Shown here: piece by piece, positions 10,269 through 19,528 of the stretch
Numbering within the stretch: the first letter of the stretch is position 1
Layout: every line of letters begins with the position of its first letter
Source of the DNA: Amycolatopsis mongoliensis
GTDB lineage: Bacteria > Actinomycetota > Actinomycetes > Mycobacteriales > Pseudonocardiaceae
DNA length: 64,000 nucleotides
Assembly: GCF_030285665.1 (NCBI RefSeq)
Contig: NZ_CP127295.1
Coordinates: 4,030,001 to 4,094,000 of the forward strand
Direction of reading: 5' to 3'
Notes under the pieces: model-generated
The model's input: the letters and a program-made list of their open reading frames with translations, nothing else
Databases searched by the model: none
Told to the model about the DNA's origin: nothing
Program-made: the position numbers and the translations under genes

Positions 10269-10541
10269 ATGTGGCTGGTCGAATGTCCTTCGTTCTGGGA
10301 CCAGGGCCTGGTGCGGCCGCTGGTGACGGAGTCCGGCGCGGTCGTGCTGAGGTGCGACTCGTGCGAAGCGGTCTGGCCGACCTTGGCCGACTTCGAGTCG
10401 TTCGAGCACGTCGAGCCGGAGGAGCCGGACTGGCTGGTCGGCGCCGGGGTGCACGTCCGCCCGGGGACGGTCCGGTGGGCGTCACAGCCGGACGTCGAGG
10501 CGGCGGGCCTGGGCTCGCTGAAGTGGCGGGCGCTGCCTTAG
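10269..10541 (+). CDS. Small protein with a single CxxC motif
   Basis: A 90-residue protein of unknown function. It contains one CxxC pair (LRCDSCEAVW, about residues 29-38) inside a tryptophan-rich, acidic sequence, which could bind zinc as a dimer or form a redox pair. It ends in SLKWRALP. The ATG follows a GGGGGG ribosome-binding site. Its stop overlaps by four bases the stop of the convergent gene. It stands alone, behind a 258-bp non-coding stretch that must hold its promoter and that of kgd. Confidence 0.7.
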   Translation: MWLVECPSFWDQGLVRPLVTESGAVVLRCDSCEAVWPTLADFESFEHVEPEEPDWLVGAGVHVRPGTVRWASQPDVEAAGLGSLKWRALP

Positions 10542-11143
10542 CCGGTGGCGTCGATGGCTCGCGCGAGGTCCGCGGACAGCTCGTACGGCGGCTCGTGGGG
10601 GACCAGCTTGACGGCCTTGTGCAGCTGGTCGGTGGCCAGGAGGCCGGAGATGTCGCGCATCACCGGCGTGACGTCGGTGATGGCGGTGATCCACTCGTCG
10701 GCGTAGTGGTCGACCGCTTCGCCGCTCAGGCCGATCTGGATGGCCCGGAAGTTCAGCGCGGTGTGGTGCAGGTCTCGCTCCGGATCCCACTGGATGCGCA
10801 CCGGGCTCGTCTTGAGTTCACGCCGCCAGTCGTCCTTCGGCTGGTCGCGGCGAGGATGGCTCAGCGCGGCGTGCCCGAGGGCCCACTCGAAACCGGCGCG
10901 CGTGATGTCGATGGCCAGGATGCGCTCCTGGCCTGGCTTCCTGCCATAACCGCAGCGGTAGGCCATCCAGCGGAACGACGGTTTGATCCAGGTCATCCGA
11001 TCGCGGTTGAACGGCTCGACGAAAGTCTGTTTCTCGAGCGCCGCGTCCGCGATCGCGGGTGAATAGGCCTGGTAGACCCGGACGGTCGTCTCGGTCTGCG
11101 CGGCCCGGATCTGCCGATCGGGTGCCCGCTGCTGTTCGAACAT
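10538..11143 (-). CDS. DUF4291-family protein
   Basis: A 201-residue protein matching the DUF4291 family: RQIRAAQTETTVRVYQAYSP near the N-terminus, the aromatic-rich RMTWIKPSFRWMAYRCGYG block (about 48-66) and the later IQWDPERDL. Its function is unknown, and no catalytic set can be named with confidence. ATG codons at 11143 and 11152 are both in frame; 11143 is chosen because GGGAG is well placed for it and far too close to the other. It is convergent with the CxxC gene and may be transcribed from between itself and the ABC transporter. Confidence 0.85.
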   Translation of the reverse strand: MFEQQRAPDRQIRAAQTETTVRVYQAYSPAIADAALEKQTFVEPFNRDRMTWIKPSFRWMAYRCGYGRKPGQERILAIDITRAGFEWALGHAALSHPRRDQPKDDWRRELKTSPVRIQWDPERDLHHTALNFRAIQIGLSGEAVDHYADEWITAITDVTPVMRDISGLLATDQLHKAVKLVPHEPPYELSADLARAIDATG

Positions 11144-11196
11144 GCCCGTCATGCTCCCAGCGCGGGACGACCGCGGCCACGGACTTTCGGTGCCGG

Positions 11197-14100
11197 TCAG
11201 CCGAGGGCCCAGAGGCGGGCGTAGAGGCCGTTCGCCGCCAGGAGCTCTTCGTGGGTTCCCGTCTCCGCGATGCGGCCGTGGTCCAGGACCACGATGCGGT
11301 CCGCGCGGGCCGCCGTGGCCAGGCGGTGGGCCACCACGAACGTCGTGCGGCGGCGGGCCACGTGCTCCGTCGCCCGGAGGACCGCCGCCTCCGTCGACGG
11401 GTCCAGGGCCGCCGTCGCCTCGTCGAGCAGCAGGACGTCCGGGTCCACCAGCTCCGCCCGGGCCAGTGCCACCAGCTGACGCTGACCCGCCGACAGCGAC
11501 CGGCCGCGTTCGCCCACCGGCTGCAGGAAGCCCGCCGGCAGGGCCGCGACGCCGTCGAACGCGCCCACCGCGCGCACCGCCGCCTCCACCTCGGCGTCGG
11601 ATGCCTCCGGGCGGCCGTAGCGGACGTTGTCCGCCACCGTGCCCGAGAACAGGTGCGCCTCCTGCGGCACCACGCCCATCCGGCGCCGCAGCCCGGCGAG
11701 CTCGTACTCGCGGATGTCCGTGCCGTCGATCCGGACCTCGCCGCCGGTGACGTCGTAGTAGCGCGCCACCAGCTTCACCGCCGTCGACTTGCCCGCGCCG
11801 GTCGCGCCGACCAGCGCGACCGTCTCCCCGGCCGCGACGTCCAGCGAGAACTGCTCCAGCGCCTTCCCCTCGGTGCCGGTGTAGGAGAAGTCGACGTCCT
11901 TGAACGACACCTCGCCGCGCAGCCGCGCGGGTGTCGCGACGGTGTTCTCCGCCGCCGGCACCGACGTCGGCGTCCGCAGCAGGTCGCCGATCCGGTTCAG
12001 GCCGACGCGGGCCTGCTGGTAGCCGTCGAACACCGACGACAGCTGCTGGATCGGCGAGAAGAACTGCTGTAGGTACAGCAGGAACGCAAGCAGCACGCCG
12101 GCCGACAGCGTCCCCGCCGAGACGCGGTTCGCGCCCGCGACCAGCACGGTCGTCGTCGCCAGGTCGGACAGCAGGGCCACCAGCGGGAAGTACGTCGCCA
12201 CGTACCGCTGCGCCCGCAGCCGCGAGCGCCGGTAGTCGTCGCTGCGCGAAGCGAACGCCTCCGCGGAGCGGTCTTCGCGCGTGTACGCCTGGGCGACGCG
12301 CAGGCCGCTCATGTTCTCCTGCATGTCCGCGTTCACGAGGCTGACCCGCTCGCGGGCCTCGTTGTACGCCTTCGACGCCGCCCGCCGGAAGATCACCGTG
12401 GCCACCGCGAGCACCGGCACCATCGCCAGCGCGAACAGCGCCAGCCCGGCGTCGGTGACCAGCAGCGCCGCGGTGATCCCGGCCAGCGTCAGCGCGCTGA
12501 CCACCGCGGTCGCCAGGCCGGTCTGCAGGAACGTCGAGAGCGCGTCGACGTCCGTCGTCATCCGGGTCATGATCTTCCCGGACAGCTCCCGCTCGTAGTA
12601 GTCGAGCCCGAGCCGCTGCAGGTGCGCGTAGCTGCGGACGCGCAGCGCGTACAGCACCGTCTCGCCGACCCGCGAGGTCAGCCGCGTCTGCGCGAACACC
12701 ACCAGCCAGTCGGCCGCGATCACCGCGGCGCCGATCCCGGCGGCCAGCCAGATCATCCACTCCACGCCCGCCCGGACGCCGTGGTCGACGCCGAACTGGT
12801 AGAGCCCCGGCAGCGCGATCGACGCCAGCGCGTCGGCCGACACCAGCCCGATCACCACCGCCAGGGGCCAGCGGACCGGCCGCAGCAGCCGGGCCAGCCG
12901 GAACCCGAGGTCGGGCGCGGTGACGTCCACATCGGACATCCGCGGCTCGTCGGCGGCGGCCGGGAGCTTGCGCACGCCCTCGATCAGCTCCGGCGTCGGC
13001 GGCACGTCGAGGCCGCCGCCCCCGCCGACGAACCCGCTGCTGTTCGGGTCGCCGCTGCGCAGGCGCGCCGCGTCGGCCAGCTCGTCGACCTCGTCACGGT
13101 TCTCGTCCCGCGGCCACAGCGCCTGCGTGACCCCGGCCGGGCCGCAGTCGAGGCCTTCGCAGCGGTGCTTCTCCTCGACGTCGTCGCCCGGGCCCGCGAT
13201 GAGCTCGCGGAACAGCGGGCAGCGCGCCATCAGCTCGGCCTCGGTGCCGACGTCGACGACGTGGCCTTCGTCCAGCACCGCGATCCGGTCGGCCAGGGCC
13301 AGGGTCGAGCGCCGGTGCGCGATCAGCAGCGTCGTCCGGCTCGCGGTGACCGACCGCAGGGTCTCGTGGATCGCCGCTTCGGTGACGGTGTCGATGGCCG
13401 ACGTCGCGTCGTCCAGGAGCAGGATCCGCGGATCGGTGATCAGGGCCCTGGCCAGCCCGAGCCGCTGCCGCTGCCCGCCCGACAACGTCAGCCCGCGCTC
13501 GCCGACCAGTGTGTCGTAGCCGTCCGGGAGGGCGCGGATGAACTCGTCGGCTTCGGCCGCGCGCGCCGCGGCGACGATCTCCTCGTCGCTCGCGTCCGGG
13601 CGGCCGTAGGCGATGTTGTCCCGGATCGACGAGGAGAACAGGAACGCCTCCTCGAACACCACGCCGATCGCCTGCCGCAGCTGCCGCAGCGGGACGTCCC
13701 GGACGTCGAGGCCGCCGACCCGCACCGAGCCCACGTGCACGTCGTAGAACCGGGGCAGCAGCAGGGAGATCGTCGACTTCCCGGAGCCCGCCGTGCCGAC
13801 GAGCGCGAGGGTCTCGCCCGGGTTCGCGGTGACCGACAGCCCGGCCAGCACCGGGTCGCTGCGCGTGTAGCCGAACCGGACGCCGTCCAGCTCCACGCCG
13901 AGCGGCCCGGGTGGCAGCGGCCGCGCGGCGGGGGAGTCGACGACGTCCGGTTGCGCGTCGATCAGCTCGTACACGCGCTCGGCGCCGGCGCGGGTCAGCT
14001 GGGCCTGCACGACCAGGCCGGACAGCATCCGGGCCGGGCCGATCAGCGTCGCGAGGTAGGTCGCGAAGGCGAGGAAGGTGCCGAGGGTGATCGAGCCGTT

Positions 14101-14943
14101 CAGCGCGAGGACACCGCCGATGCCGAGCACCGCGACCTGGCCCGCGGCGGGCAGGGCCGCGGTGGTCGCCGTCGGGACCGCCGACAGCTTCGCCGCGCGA
14201 AGCCGTTCCGCGAACAGCTTGCGCGCGGTCCCCTCGAGCTTCGAGACCTCCCGCGTCTCCTGGCCGAAGCCCTTGACCACGCGGACGCCGGTGACGGTCT
14301 CCTCGACCTGCTGCGCGACGTCCGCCGCGCGCTGCTGCGCCGACCACGTCGCCGGGAACAGGCGCTTGCGGCTGCGGGCGATGACGATGCCGACCGCGGG
14401 CGTGACGACCAGCGCGATCAGCGTCAGCACCGGCGACATCCACAGCATCGCCGCGAACGACAGCAGTGCGAAGATCACCGAACCGAACGAAAGCGGGACC
14501 TGCATGAGGATCCCGGTGACCAGCTGCAGGTCGGAGATGGCCCGCGAGACGACCTGGCCGGTGCGCAGCGCGTCCTGCTTCCCGCCGTCGAGGCGCGAGA
14601 CTGCGTTGAAGACGCGCTGGCGCAGGTCGTGCTGGACGTCGAGGGCGAGCTTCCCGCCGAAGTACCGGCGCAGGAACGCCGTGCCGAAGGCCACCAGCTG
14701 CAGCGCCACCAGGAAGACGGCGATCCCGGGCAGGGCCCCGGTCCGCCCCGCCACCGCGTCGTCGACCGCCGTGCGCACCAGCAGCGGGCTCGCGGCCTGC
14801 ACGCCGACGCTGAAGACGGCGGCGAGCAACGACAGCACGACGATGGCGCGGTGCTCCCAGGCCGCGGCGGACAGCCGGCGGACCCAGCCGACGGTCTCAG
14901 CGGGTGGGAGCTCTTGACGGGAGCGGGGCGGAGCGATGGTCAC
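11197..14943 (-). CDS. Fused ABC exporter (TMD-NBD-TMD-NBD)
   Basis: A 1248-residue full-length ABC exporter made of two half-transporters in one chain. Half one: membrane segments about 30-320, Walker A GTAGSGKST (383-391), signature LSGGQ (about 488), Walker B ILLLDD. Half two: membrane segments about 690-970, Walker A GATGAGKST (about 1046), signature LSAGQ, Walker B LLLDEA. The catalytic glutamate after Walker B is Asp512 in the first NBD but Glu in the second, the asymmetry expected of exporters with one degenerate ATP site. The architecture resembles mycobacterial Rv0194 (multidrug export). A linker of about 90 residues (580-670) carries a short CEGLDC cysteine pair. The start is GTG. 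Confidence 0.93.
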   Translation of the reverse strand: MTIAPPRSRQELPPAETVGWVRRLSAAAWEHRAIVVLSLLAAVFSVGVQAASPLLVRTAVDDAVAGRTGALPGIAVFLVALQLVAFGTAFLRRYFGGKLALDVQHDLRQRVFNAVSRLDGGKQDALRTGQVVSRAISDLQLVTGILMQVPLSFGSVIFALLSFAAMLWMSPVLTLIALVVTPAVGIVIARSRKRLFPATWSAQQRAADVAQQVEETVTGVRVVKGFGQETREVSKLEGTARKLFAERLRAAKLSAVPTATTAALPAAGQVAVLGIGGVLALNGSITLGTFLAFATYLATLIGPARMLSGLVVQAQLTRAGAERVYELIDAQPDVVDSPAARPLPPGPLGVELDGVRFGYTRSDPVLAGLSVTANPGETLALVGTAGSGKSTISLLLPRFYDVHVGSVRVGGLDVRDVPLRQLRQAIGVVFEEAFLFSSSIRDNIAYGRPDASDEEIVAAARAAEADEFIRALPDGYDTLVGERGLTLSGGQRQRLGLARALITDPRILLLDDATSAIDTVTEAAIHETLRSVTASRTTLLIAHRRSTLALADRIAVLDEGHVVDVGTEAELMARCPLFRELIAGPGDDVEEKHRCEGLDCGPAGVTQALWPRDENRDEVDELADAARLRSGDPNSSGFVGGGGGLDVPPTPELIEGVRKLPAAADEPRMSDVDVTAPDLGFRLARLLRPVRWPLAVVIGLVSADALASIALPGLYQFGVDHGVRAGVEWMIWLAAGIGAAVIAADWLVVFAQTRLTSRVGETVLYALRVRSYAHLQRLGLDYYERELSGKIMTRMTTDVDALSTFLQTGLATAVVSALTLAGITAALLVTDAGLALFALAMVPVLAVATVIFRRAASKAYNEARERVSLVNADMQENMSGLRVAQAYTREDRSAEAFASRSDDYRRSRLRAQRYVATYFPLVALLSDLATTTVLVAGANRVSAGTLSAGVLLAFLLYLQQFFSPIQQLSSVFDGYQQARVGLNRIGDLLRTPTSVPAAENTVATPARLRGEVSFKDVDFSYTGTEGKALEQFSLDVAAGETVALVGATGAGKSTAVKLVARYYDVTGGEVRIDGTDIREYELAGLRRRMGVVPQEAHLFSGTVADNVRYGRPEASDAEVEAAVRAVGAFDGVAALPAGFLQPVGERGRSLSAGQRQLVALARAELVDPDVLLLDEATAALDPSTEAAVLRATEHVARRRTTFVVAHRLATAARADRIVVLDHGRIAETGTHEELLAANGLYARLWALG

Positions 14944-14988
14944 GTTGTCACACTAAGCGCCGCCACCGACAAAATATTTCCCGTAAAG

Positions 14989-15039
14989 CCGTGAAGGCCT
15001 CCTTACCGGCGTCTTGAGCCGGTAAGGAGGCCTTCACGG
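14989..15039. terminator. Dispersed 51-bp palindrome, copy 2
   Basis: Perfect 22-base arms with a 7-base loop and the same GAAGGCCTCCTTACCGGC core as copy 1. It lies just downstream of the ABC-2 permease stop codon and upstream of the fused ABC exporter, so it most likely insulates the exporter from the permease transcript. Confidence 0.8.
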
Positions 15040-15048
15040 ACCACGGGA

Positions 15049-15930
15049 CTACGTGATGTCGCGGCGCTGGTTGCCCGCCCAGCCGAGGCCGAAGAACACC
15101 ATCGTCCAGGCGAAGAAGATCAACGCCGACGCCCACCACGAGATCACGCCCGGCGCACCCGCCGCGAGCTGCAGGCCCAGCTGCGACCAGTGGTCCACCC
15201 CGCCCGGGAGGTTGAGCGTGTTGATCCCGAACGCGTCCGCCGCGATCCCGCCCACGATCCCGTTGGCGGTGCCGTTCGGCAGGATCCCGCCCAGGATGTC
15301 GGCCGGGCCCCAGAGCGCGATGACCAGGACGTTCTCCACGATCAGGAACCACACCAGGAACAGCACCACCGCCAGCGGCACGTTGCGCAGCACCGCGCCG
15401 AACCCGATGCCGAACAGCGTCACCAGCACCGCGGCCAGGATCGTCCCGCCGAGCGCGGCCAGCCACTGGCCCGCGCTCGGCCACCGGCCGGAGTCGACCG
15501 ACGCCATCACCGCGATCGCCGAGACGCCGAAGCTCACCAGGCCGTAGATCGCGCCCCACGCCACGTAAGTGAGCATCTTCGCGGTCAGCGCCGCGATCCG
15601 GTTCGGTGCGGTCAGGAACGTCGTCGTGATCGTCTTGCTGCGGTACTCGCCGGCCAGCGCGAAGACCCCGAACAGACCGGGGATGAGCTGCGCGATGTTC
15701 ACGCCGTGCGCGAACGCCAGCAGCCCGACCGGAAGCTTGCTCGCGTCCAGGCCGACCGCGCCCGCGACCTCACGCGCGTCGCTCGAGCCGATGAAGTCCG
15801 CGAAGTCGTTGGTGATCTTGCCCCAGACGAACGTCAGCCAGAACGCCACCAGCGCCAGCGGGATCAGCAGCACCCACCACGTGTTGAGCGAGAGCGTCTT
15901 GCGGAACTCCGCCTTGATCAGGTTGCCCAT
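15049..15930 (-). CDS. ABC-2 type transporter permease
   Basis: A 293-residue membrane protein. It begins MGNLIKAEFRKTLSLNTWWVLLIPLALVAF and has about six hydrophobic segments (near residues 20-40, 75-95, 120-140, 155-185, 195-220 and 255-280). The EYRSKTITTTFLTAPNR motif after the second segment is typical of ABC-2 permeases. The ATG at 15930 overlaps the stop of the ATPase gene (TGATG), which fixes the start and couples the two. Together they form one exporter; the cargo is unknown. Confidence 0.9.
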   Translation of the reverse strand: MGNLIKAEFRKTLSLNTWWVLLIPLALVAFWLTFVWGKITNDFADFIGSSDAREVAGAVGLDASKLPVGLLAFAHGVNIAQLIPGLFGVFALAGEYRSKTITTTFLTAPNRIAALTAKMLTYVAWGAIYGLVSFGVSAIAVMASVDSGRWPSAGQWLAALGGTILAAVLVTLFGIGFGAVLRNVPLAVVLFLVWFLIVENVLVIALWGPADILGGILPNGTANGIVGGIAADAFGINTLNLPGGVDHWSQLGLQLAAGAPGVISWWASALIFFAWTMVFFGLGWAGNQRRDIT

Positions 15931-16949
15931 CACCGCTGCGGTCCTCCCCAGTACTGCTGCTGCAGTTGCGGGCCCGACGGCGGATACCCCGGCGGCGGCG
16001 GGCCCTGGTACTGCGGCTGCGGCGGGAAACCCGGCCCGCCGGCGTACTGACCCTGCGTCAGCTGGAAGAACATCCGCTCCAGGTCGGCGTGGTCCTCCTG
16101 CATCCCGTAGACCGCGATCCCGGCCTTCGCGGCGATGTCACCGATCTGCTGCACGCTCGACCCGGCGACCGCGACCCGGCCGTCCGGCGTCGGCGAAACC
16201 CCGGTGATGCCGTTCTCCTGCAAGGCTTTCACGAGCGCGGACGGGTCCGCCGGCTGCACCAGCACCCGCGACTGCTGGCTCTTGCGCAGCTGCTCGAGCG
16301 GGCCGAAGTAGCGCGTGACGCCCTGGCTGATGATCACGACCTGGTCGATCAGCTGCTCGACCTCGTTGAGCAGGTGGCTCGACACCAGGACCGTCCGCCG
16401 CTGTTCCCGCGCGTACGAGCGCAGGAAGTTCCGCAGCCACAGGATGCCTTCCGGGTCGAGGCCGTTCGTCGGCTCGTCCAGGACCAGCACCTGCGGGTCA
16501 CCCAGCAGTGCCGTCGCCAGCGCCAGCCGCTGCCGCATGCCGAGCGAGAACCCGCCGGCCTTGCGGTCCGCGGCGCTGCCCAGGCCCACCAGGCCGAGCA
16601 CCTGGTCCGCCCGCTGGTCCGGCACCCCGATGGCCGCCGCGTACACGCGGAGGTGGTTGCGCGCCGTGCGGCTCGGGTGGAAGCCCTCGTTCTCCAGCAC
16701 CGAGCCCACCACCCGCGCCGGGTTCCCCAGCTGCGAGTGCGGGCGCCCGTTGATCGTCGCCGTCCCGGACGTCGGTGTCACCAGCCCGAGCAGCATCCGC
16801 AACGTCGTCGTCTTCCCGGCGCCGTTCGGGCCCAGAAAACCCGTCACCGAACCCGGCTCGACCGTGAAACTGAGGTTCTGCACCGCGTTCACCGCGCCGA
16901 ACTGCTTGCTCAGGTTCTGCACCACAATCCGGCCACTGCCGTCGTGCAT
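15930..16949 (-). CDS. ABC transporter ATP-binding protein (ABC-2 partner)
   Basis: A 339-residue ATPase partner of the adjacent permease. Walker A GPNGAGKTTTLRMLLG lies at about residues 41-56, the signature FSLGMRQRLALA near 135 and Walker B VLVLDEPTNGLDP near 158, followed by the H-loop VLVSSHLL. After a C-terminal domain it ends in a Pro/Gly/Gln-rich tail (YQGPPPPGYPPSG), not usual for the family and likely disordered. The ATG at 16949 is chosen because AGGGGAC sits in front of it; a longer reading upstream lacks such a site. It is coupled to the permease by TGATG. Confidence 0.92.
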   Translation of the reverse strand: MHDGSGRIVVQNLSKQFGAVNAVQNLSFTVEPGSVTGFLGPNGAGKTTTLRMLLGLVTPTSGTATINGRPHSQLGNPARVVGSVLENEGFHPSRTARNHLRVYAAAIGVPDQRADQVLGLVGLGSAADRKAGGFSLGMRQRLALATALLGDPQVLVLDEPTNGLDPEGILWLRNFLRSYAREQRRTVLVSSHLLNEVEQLIDQVVIISQGVTRYFGPLEQLRKSQQSRVLVQPADPSALVKALQENGITGVSPTPDGRVAVAGSSVQQIGDIAAKAGIAVYGMQEDHADLERMFFQLTQGQYAGGPGFPPQPQYQGPPPPGYPPSGPQLQQQYWGGPQR

Positions 16950-17454
16950 ACCGTCCCCTAACGTTCCCCGCTGATGCGGCGTCATCCTGCCCTACCCGCG
17001 CCGCTCGCGCGCACGGAACGGCCGAACCCGCCGGAAGCGACCTTCGTCACGTTCCGCTACCGGACGCGGGCCGCGGCCGTGAGTGTTGCACGGCGCTGAC
17101 CTGAGGTTTCGCGCTCGGGCTGACCCGCGGGTCAGATCAACTCGATAAAGAATTCGTTCGACTTGCCGACCCGGTGCAGCGAAGTCGGCCGAAGCCCTCT
17201 AAGCTGGAACACGGCGGCCCGCTCCCAATGACCCCCAGGTTGGTTGAGCGGGTCGCCGCTTACGTTTCGGGCTTCGCCCTTCACTTTCGCCCCCTTGCCC
17301 GGGGGCCGAGCCCCCGGACCCCCACGGTGCCTCGGCCGCAGCTCCCAGCGTTGTCCGGTCGGCGTGGCTTGGTTGGCGTGGCCTGGTTGGCATGTGGCCT
17401 GGTCTCGGCGGTCGCCGAGTGGGTGGGGCCCGGTGCTTGTGGCATCGTGGCGCG
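16950..17454. other. 505-base non-coding stretch between the ABC ATPase and the response regulator
   Basis: No convincing gene is present. The region must hold the promoters of two divergent units. It contains an AT-richer patch near 17138-17160 (TCAACTCGATAAAGAATTCG) and a GC hairpin at about 17299-17317 (CCGGGGG / CCCCCGG) lying about 140 bases before the response-regulator start. Reading frames crossing it have shadow-like composition. I see no tRNA or recognised small RNA. Confidence 0.5.
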
Positions 17455-18132
17455 GTGCGGATCTTGCTCGTGGAAGACGAACGGCGGCTCGCCGAAGCCC
17501 TGCGGGCCGGGCTCGGTGCCGAGGGCTATGCCGTCGACGTCGCCCACAACGGGCGGGACGCGCTCTGGCTCGCCACCGAGCACCCCTACTCCGCCATCAT
17601 CCTCGACATCATGCTGCCCGGGCTGAACGGCTACCGCGTCTGCCGGCGGCTGCGCGACCAGGGCGACTCCACCCCGATCCTCATGCTCACCGCCAAGGAC
17701 GGCGAGGACGACGAGATCGAGGCCCTCGACACCGGCGCCGACGACTTCCTGCCCAAGCCCTTCTCCTACGGCGTCCTGCTCTCGCGGCTGCGCGCCCTCA
17801 TCCGGCGCGGCGGCGCCACCCGGCCGGGGGTCCTCAAACTGGGTGACCTCGAGCTCGACCAGGCCGGCCGGACGTGCCGGCGGGGTACCGCCGACATCGC
17901 CCTCACCGGCAAGGAGTTCGCCCTCCTCGCCTACCTCATGCAACGGCCCGGACAGGTCGTCACCAAGGCCGAGCTGCTCGACAACCTCTGGGACTTCGCC
18001 GCCTCCGCGACCGCCAACCTGGTCGAGGTGCACGTCAGTGCCCTGCGGCGGAAGATCGACGTCCCGTTCGGAGCCGAGACCATCCGGACGGTCCGCGGGG
18101 CCGGCTACCACGTGGTCGGCGCGGGTGCCTAG
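17455..18132 (+). CDS. OmpR/PhoB-family response regulator
   Basis: A 225-residue two-domain regulator. The receiver domain (1-118) has DE after RILLVE, phospho-acceptor Asp51 in AIILDIMLPG, the T in LMLTAKD and Lys in LPKPF. The C-terminal winged helix (about 130-225) contains LTGKEFALLAYLM and VEVHVSALRRKID, typical of OmpR-type DNA binding to tandem direct repeats. The GTG at 17455 starts directly at VRILLVED; longer readings would add an atypical N-terminus. Its last bases overlap the sensor-kinase start, so the pair is co-translated. Confidence 0.93.
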   Translation: MRILLVEDERRLAEALRAGLGAEGYAVDVAHNGRDALWLATEHPYSAIILDIMLPGLNGYRVCRRLRDQGDSTPILMLTAKDGEDDEIEALDTGADDFLPKPFSYGVLLSRLRALIRRGGATRPGVLKLGDLELDQAGRTCRRGTADIALTGKEFALLAYLMQRPGQVVTKAELLDNLWDFAASATANLVEVHVSALRRKIDVPFGAETIRTVRGAGYHVVGAGA

Positions 18133-19483
18133 TTTCCTGCGCTCCACCCGGTTCCGCGTCGCGGTGACGGCCTTCGCCGCCTCGGCCCTCGCGCTCGGGG
18201 CCATGTCGGTCTGGTTCGTGGTCCAGGCTCAGGACCGCCTCGAAAACGCCGCCACGCAGATCGCCTTTTCCCGCGCCCAGGCGATCGTCCAGCTGCTGAA
18301 CACCGGCGCCCGCCCCGCTGACCTTTCGCTGCTCGTCCGCGACTCGATCTTCGAGGTCGCCGACCGGTCGGGGAACCGGGTGACGTCCTGCCCGGCGTTT
18401 CGTGGGGCCACGCTGGCCGCGTACGACGCCGACGTGACGCTGCCGCCGTACGTGATCGACCGGGCCGATCCCGCGTCCGTCGGCTGTGCCCCCCAACTGG
18501 CCGGCCTCGACGAGTACCTGACCGTGCACGTCGTCCACGAGGTCAGCGGCGACAGCAAGTACGACGTCTACGCCGGCGTCCGGATCGACCCCGAAGGCCA
18601 GGCCGCCGTCGACTCGGTCCGCACCGTGCTCACCTTCGGCGTCCCCTCGGTCGCGCTGCTCGTCGGCGTGATCGCGTGGCTCGCCGTCCGCCGGTCGCTG
18701 CGCCCGGTCGAGGCCATCCGCGGCGAGGTCGCCGAGATCGGCGCGCACGACCTGGGCCGCCGGGTCCCGGACCCGCGCACCGGCGACGAGATCGCGCGCC
18801 TCGCCGGGACGATGAACGGCATGCTCGCCCGCCTCGACGAGGCCGTCACCCGGCAGAGCCGGTTCACCTCCGACGCGTCGCACGAGCTGCGCACCCCGCT
18901 CGCCTCCCTGCGGACGCAGCTCGAAGTGCTGCTGGCCCACCCCGACCGGCTCGACTGGCGGCACGCCTGCGAGAACGCGCTGCTCGACGTGACCCGGCTG
19001 CAGGACCTCGTCGCCGACCTCGTGCTGCTCGGCAAGCTCGACCACGCCGGACCGGACCGCCTCGAACCCGTGGCACTGTCCGAAGTGGCCGGCGCCGTCG
19101 TCGCGGGCCGGACGGGCGTCGACGTCGCGGTCACCGGGGCGCCGGTGGTGCACGGCCACCGGTCGCGGCTGGAACGGCTGGTGCGCAACCTCGTCGACAA
19201 CGCCCAGCGGCACGCGGTGTCCCGGGTCGCCGTCGAGGTGTCCGCTGTGGACGGATGCGCTGTGCTGTCGGTCACCGACGACGGGCCCGGCATCCCCGAA
19301 GCGGACCGCGAGCGCGTCTTCGACCGCTTCGTGCGCCTCGACGACGCCCGCGACCGCGACGACGGCGGATCCGGGCTGGGCCTGGCGATCGTCGCCGACA
19401 TCGCCCGCGCCCACGGCGGCACGGCCGCGGTCGAAGGCGGGAGCTGGTTCGTCGTCCGGCTCCCGGAGCTGAAGACGTCTTAA
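18125..19483 (+). CDS. Sensor histidine kinase
   Basis: A 452-residue membrane kinase that pairs with the preceding regulator. TM1 spans about 11-34, an extracytoplasmic sensor about 35-165 contains two cysteines (TSCPAF, VGCAPQ) that could bond, and TM2 spans about 168-190. The HAMP segment follows, then phospho-acceptor His253 in DASHELRTPLASL, the N-box NLVDNAQRHA, and the G boxes DDGPGIP and GGSGLGLAIV. The start GTG overlaps the regulator by eight bases. The signal is unknown. It resembles actinobacterial cell-envelope stress kinases in layout only. Confidence 0.92.
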   Translation: MPSFLRSTRFRVAVTAFAASALALGAMSVWFVVQAQDRLENAATQIAFSRAQAIVQLLNTGARPADLSLLVRDSIFEVADRSGNRVTSCPAFRGATLAAYDADVTLPPYVIDRADPASVGCAPQLAGLDEYLTVHVVHEVSGDSKYDVYAGVRIDPEGQAAVDSVRTVLTFGVPSVALLVGVIAWLAVRRSLRPVEAIRGEVAEIGAHDLGRRVPDPRTGDEIARLAGTMNGMLARLDEAVTRQSRFTSDASHELRTPLASLRTQLEVLLAHPDRLDWRHACENALLDVTRLQDLVADLVLLGKLDHAGPDRLEPVALSEVAGAVVAGRTGVDVAVTGAPVVHGHRSRLERLVRNLVDNAQRHAVSRVAVEVSAVDGCAVLSVTDDGPGIPEADRERVFDRFVRLDDARDRDDGGSGLGLAIVADIARAHGGTAAVEGGSWFVVRLPELKTS

Positions 19484-19489
19484 GCCCGC

Positions 19490-19513
19490 TTCAGGTCCGG
19501 TTCAGCGTCCGGG
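19490..19513. promoter_or_regulatory. Tandem direct repeat, candidate response-regulator site
   Basis: TTCAGGTCCGG is followed immediately by TTCAGCGTCCG, a direct repeat with 11-base period. This is the spacing recognised by OmpR/PhoP-family dimers. It sits between the kinase stop and the acyltransferase start, suggesting that the adjacent regulator controls the acyltransferase gene (inference). Confidence 0.45.
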
Positions 19514-19528
19514 ACCGACCCTGCGGGC

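Noticed and set aside
12622..14994. 790-codon plus-strand frame across the fused ABC exporter
   Set aside because: Shadow; the minus strand carries both Walker sets and the transmembrane domains.
17174..17626. Open frames upstream of the response regulator
   Set aside because: They overlap the regulator in another frame and have no motif or conserved-looking sequence.
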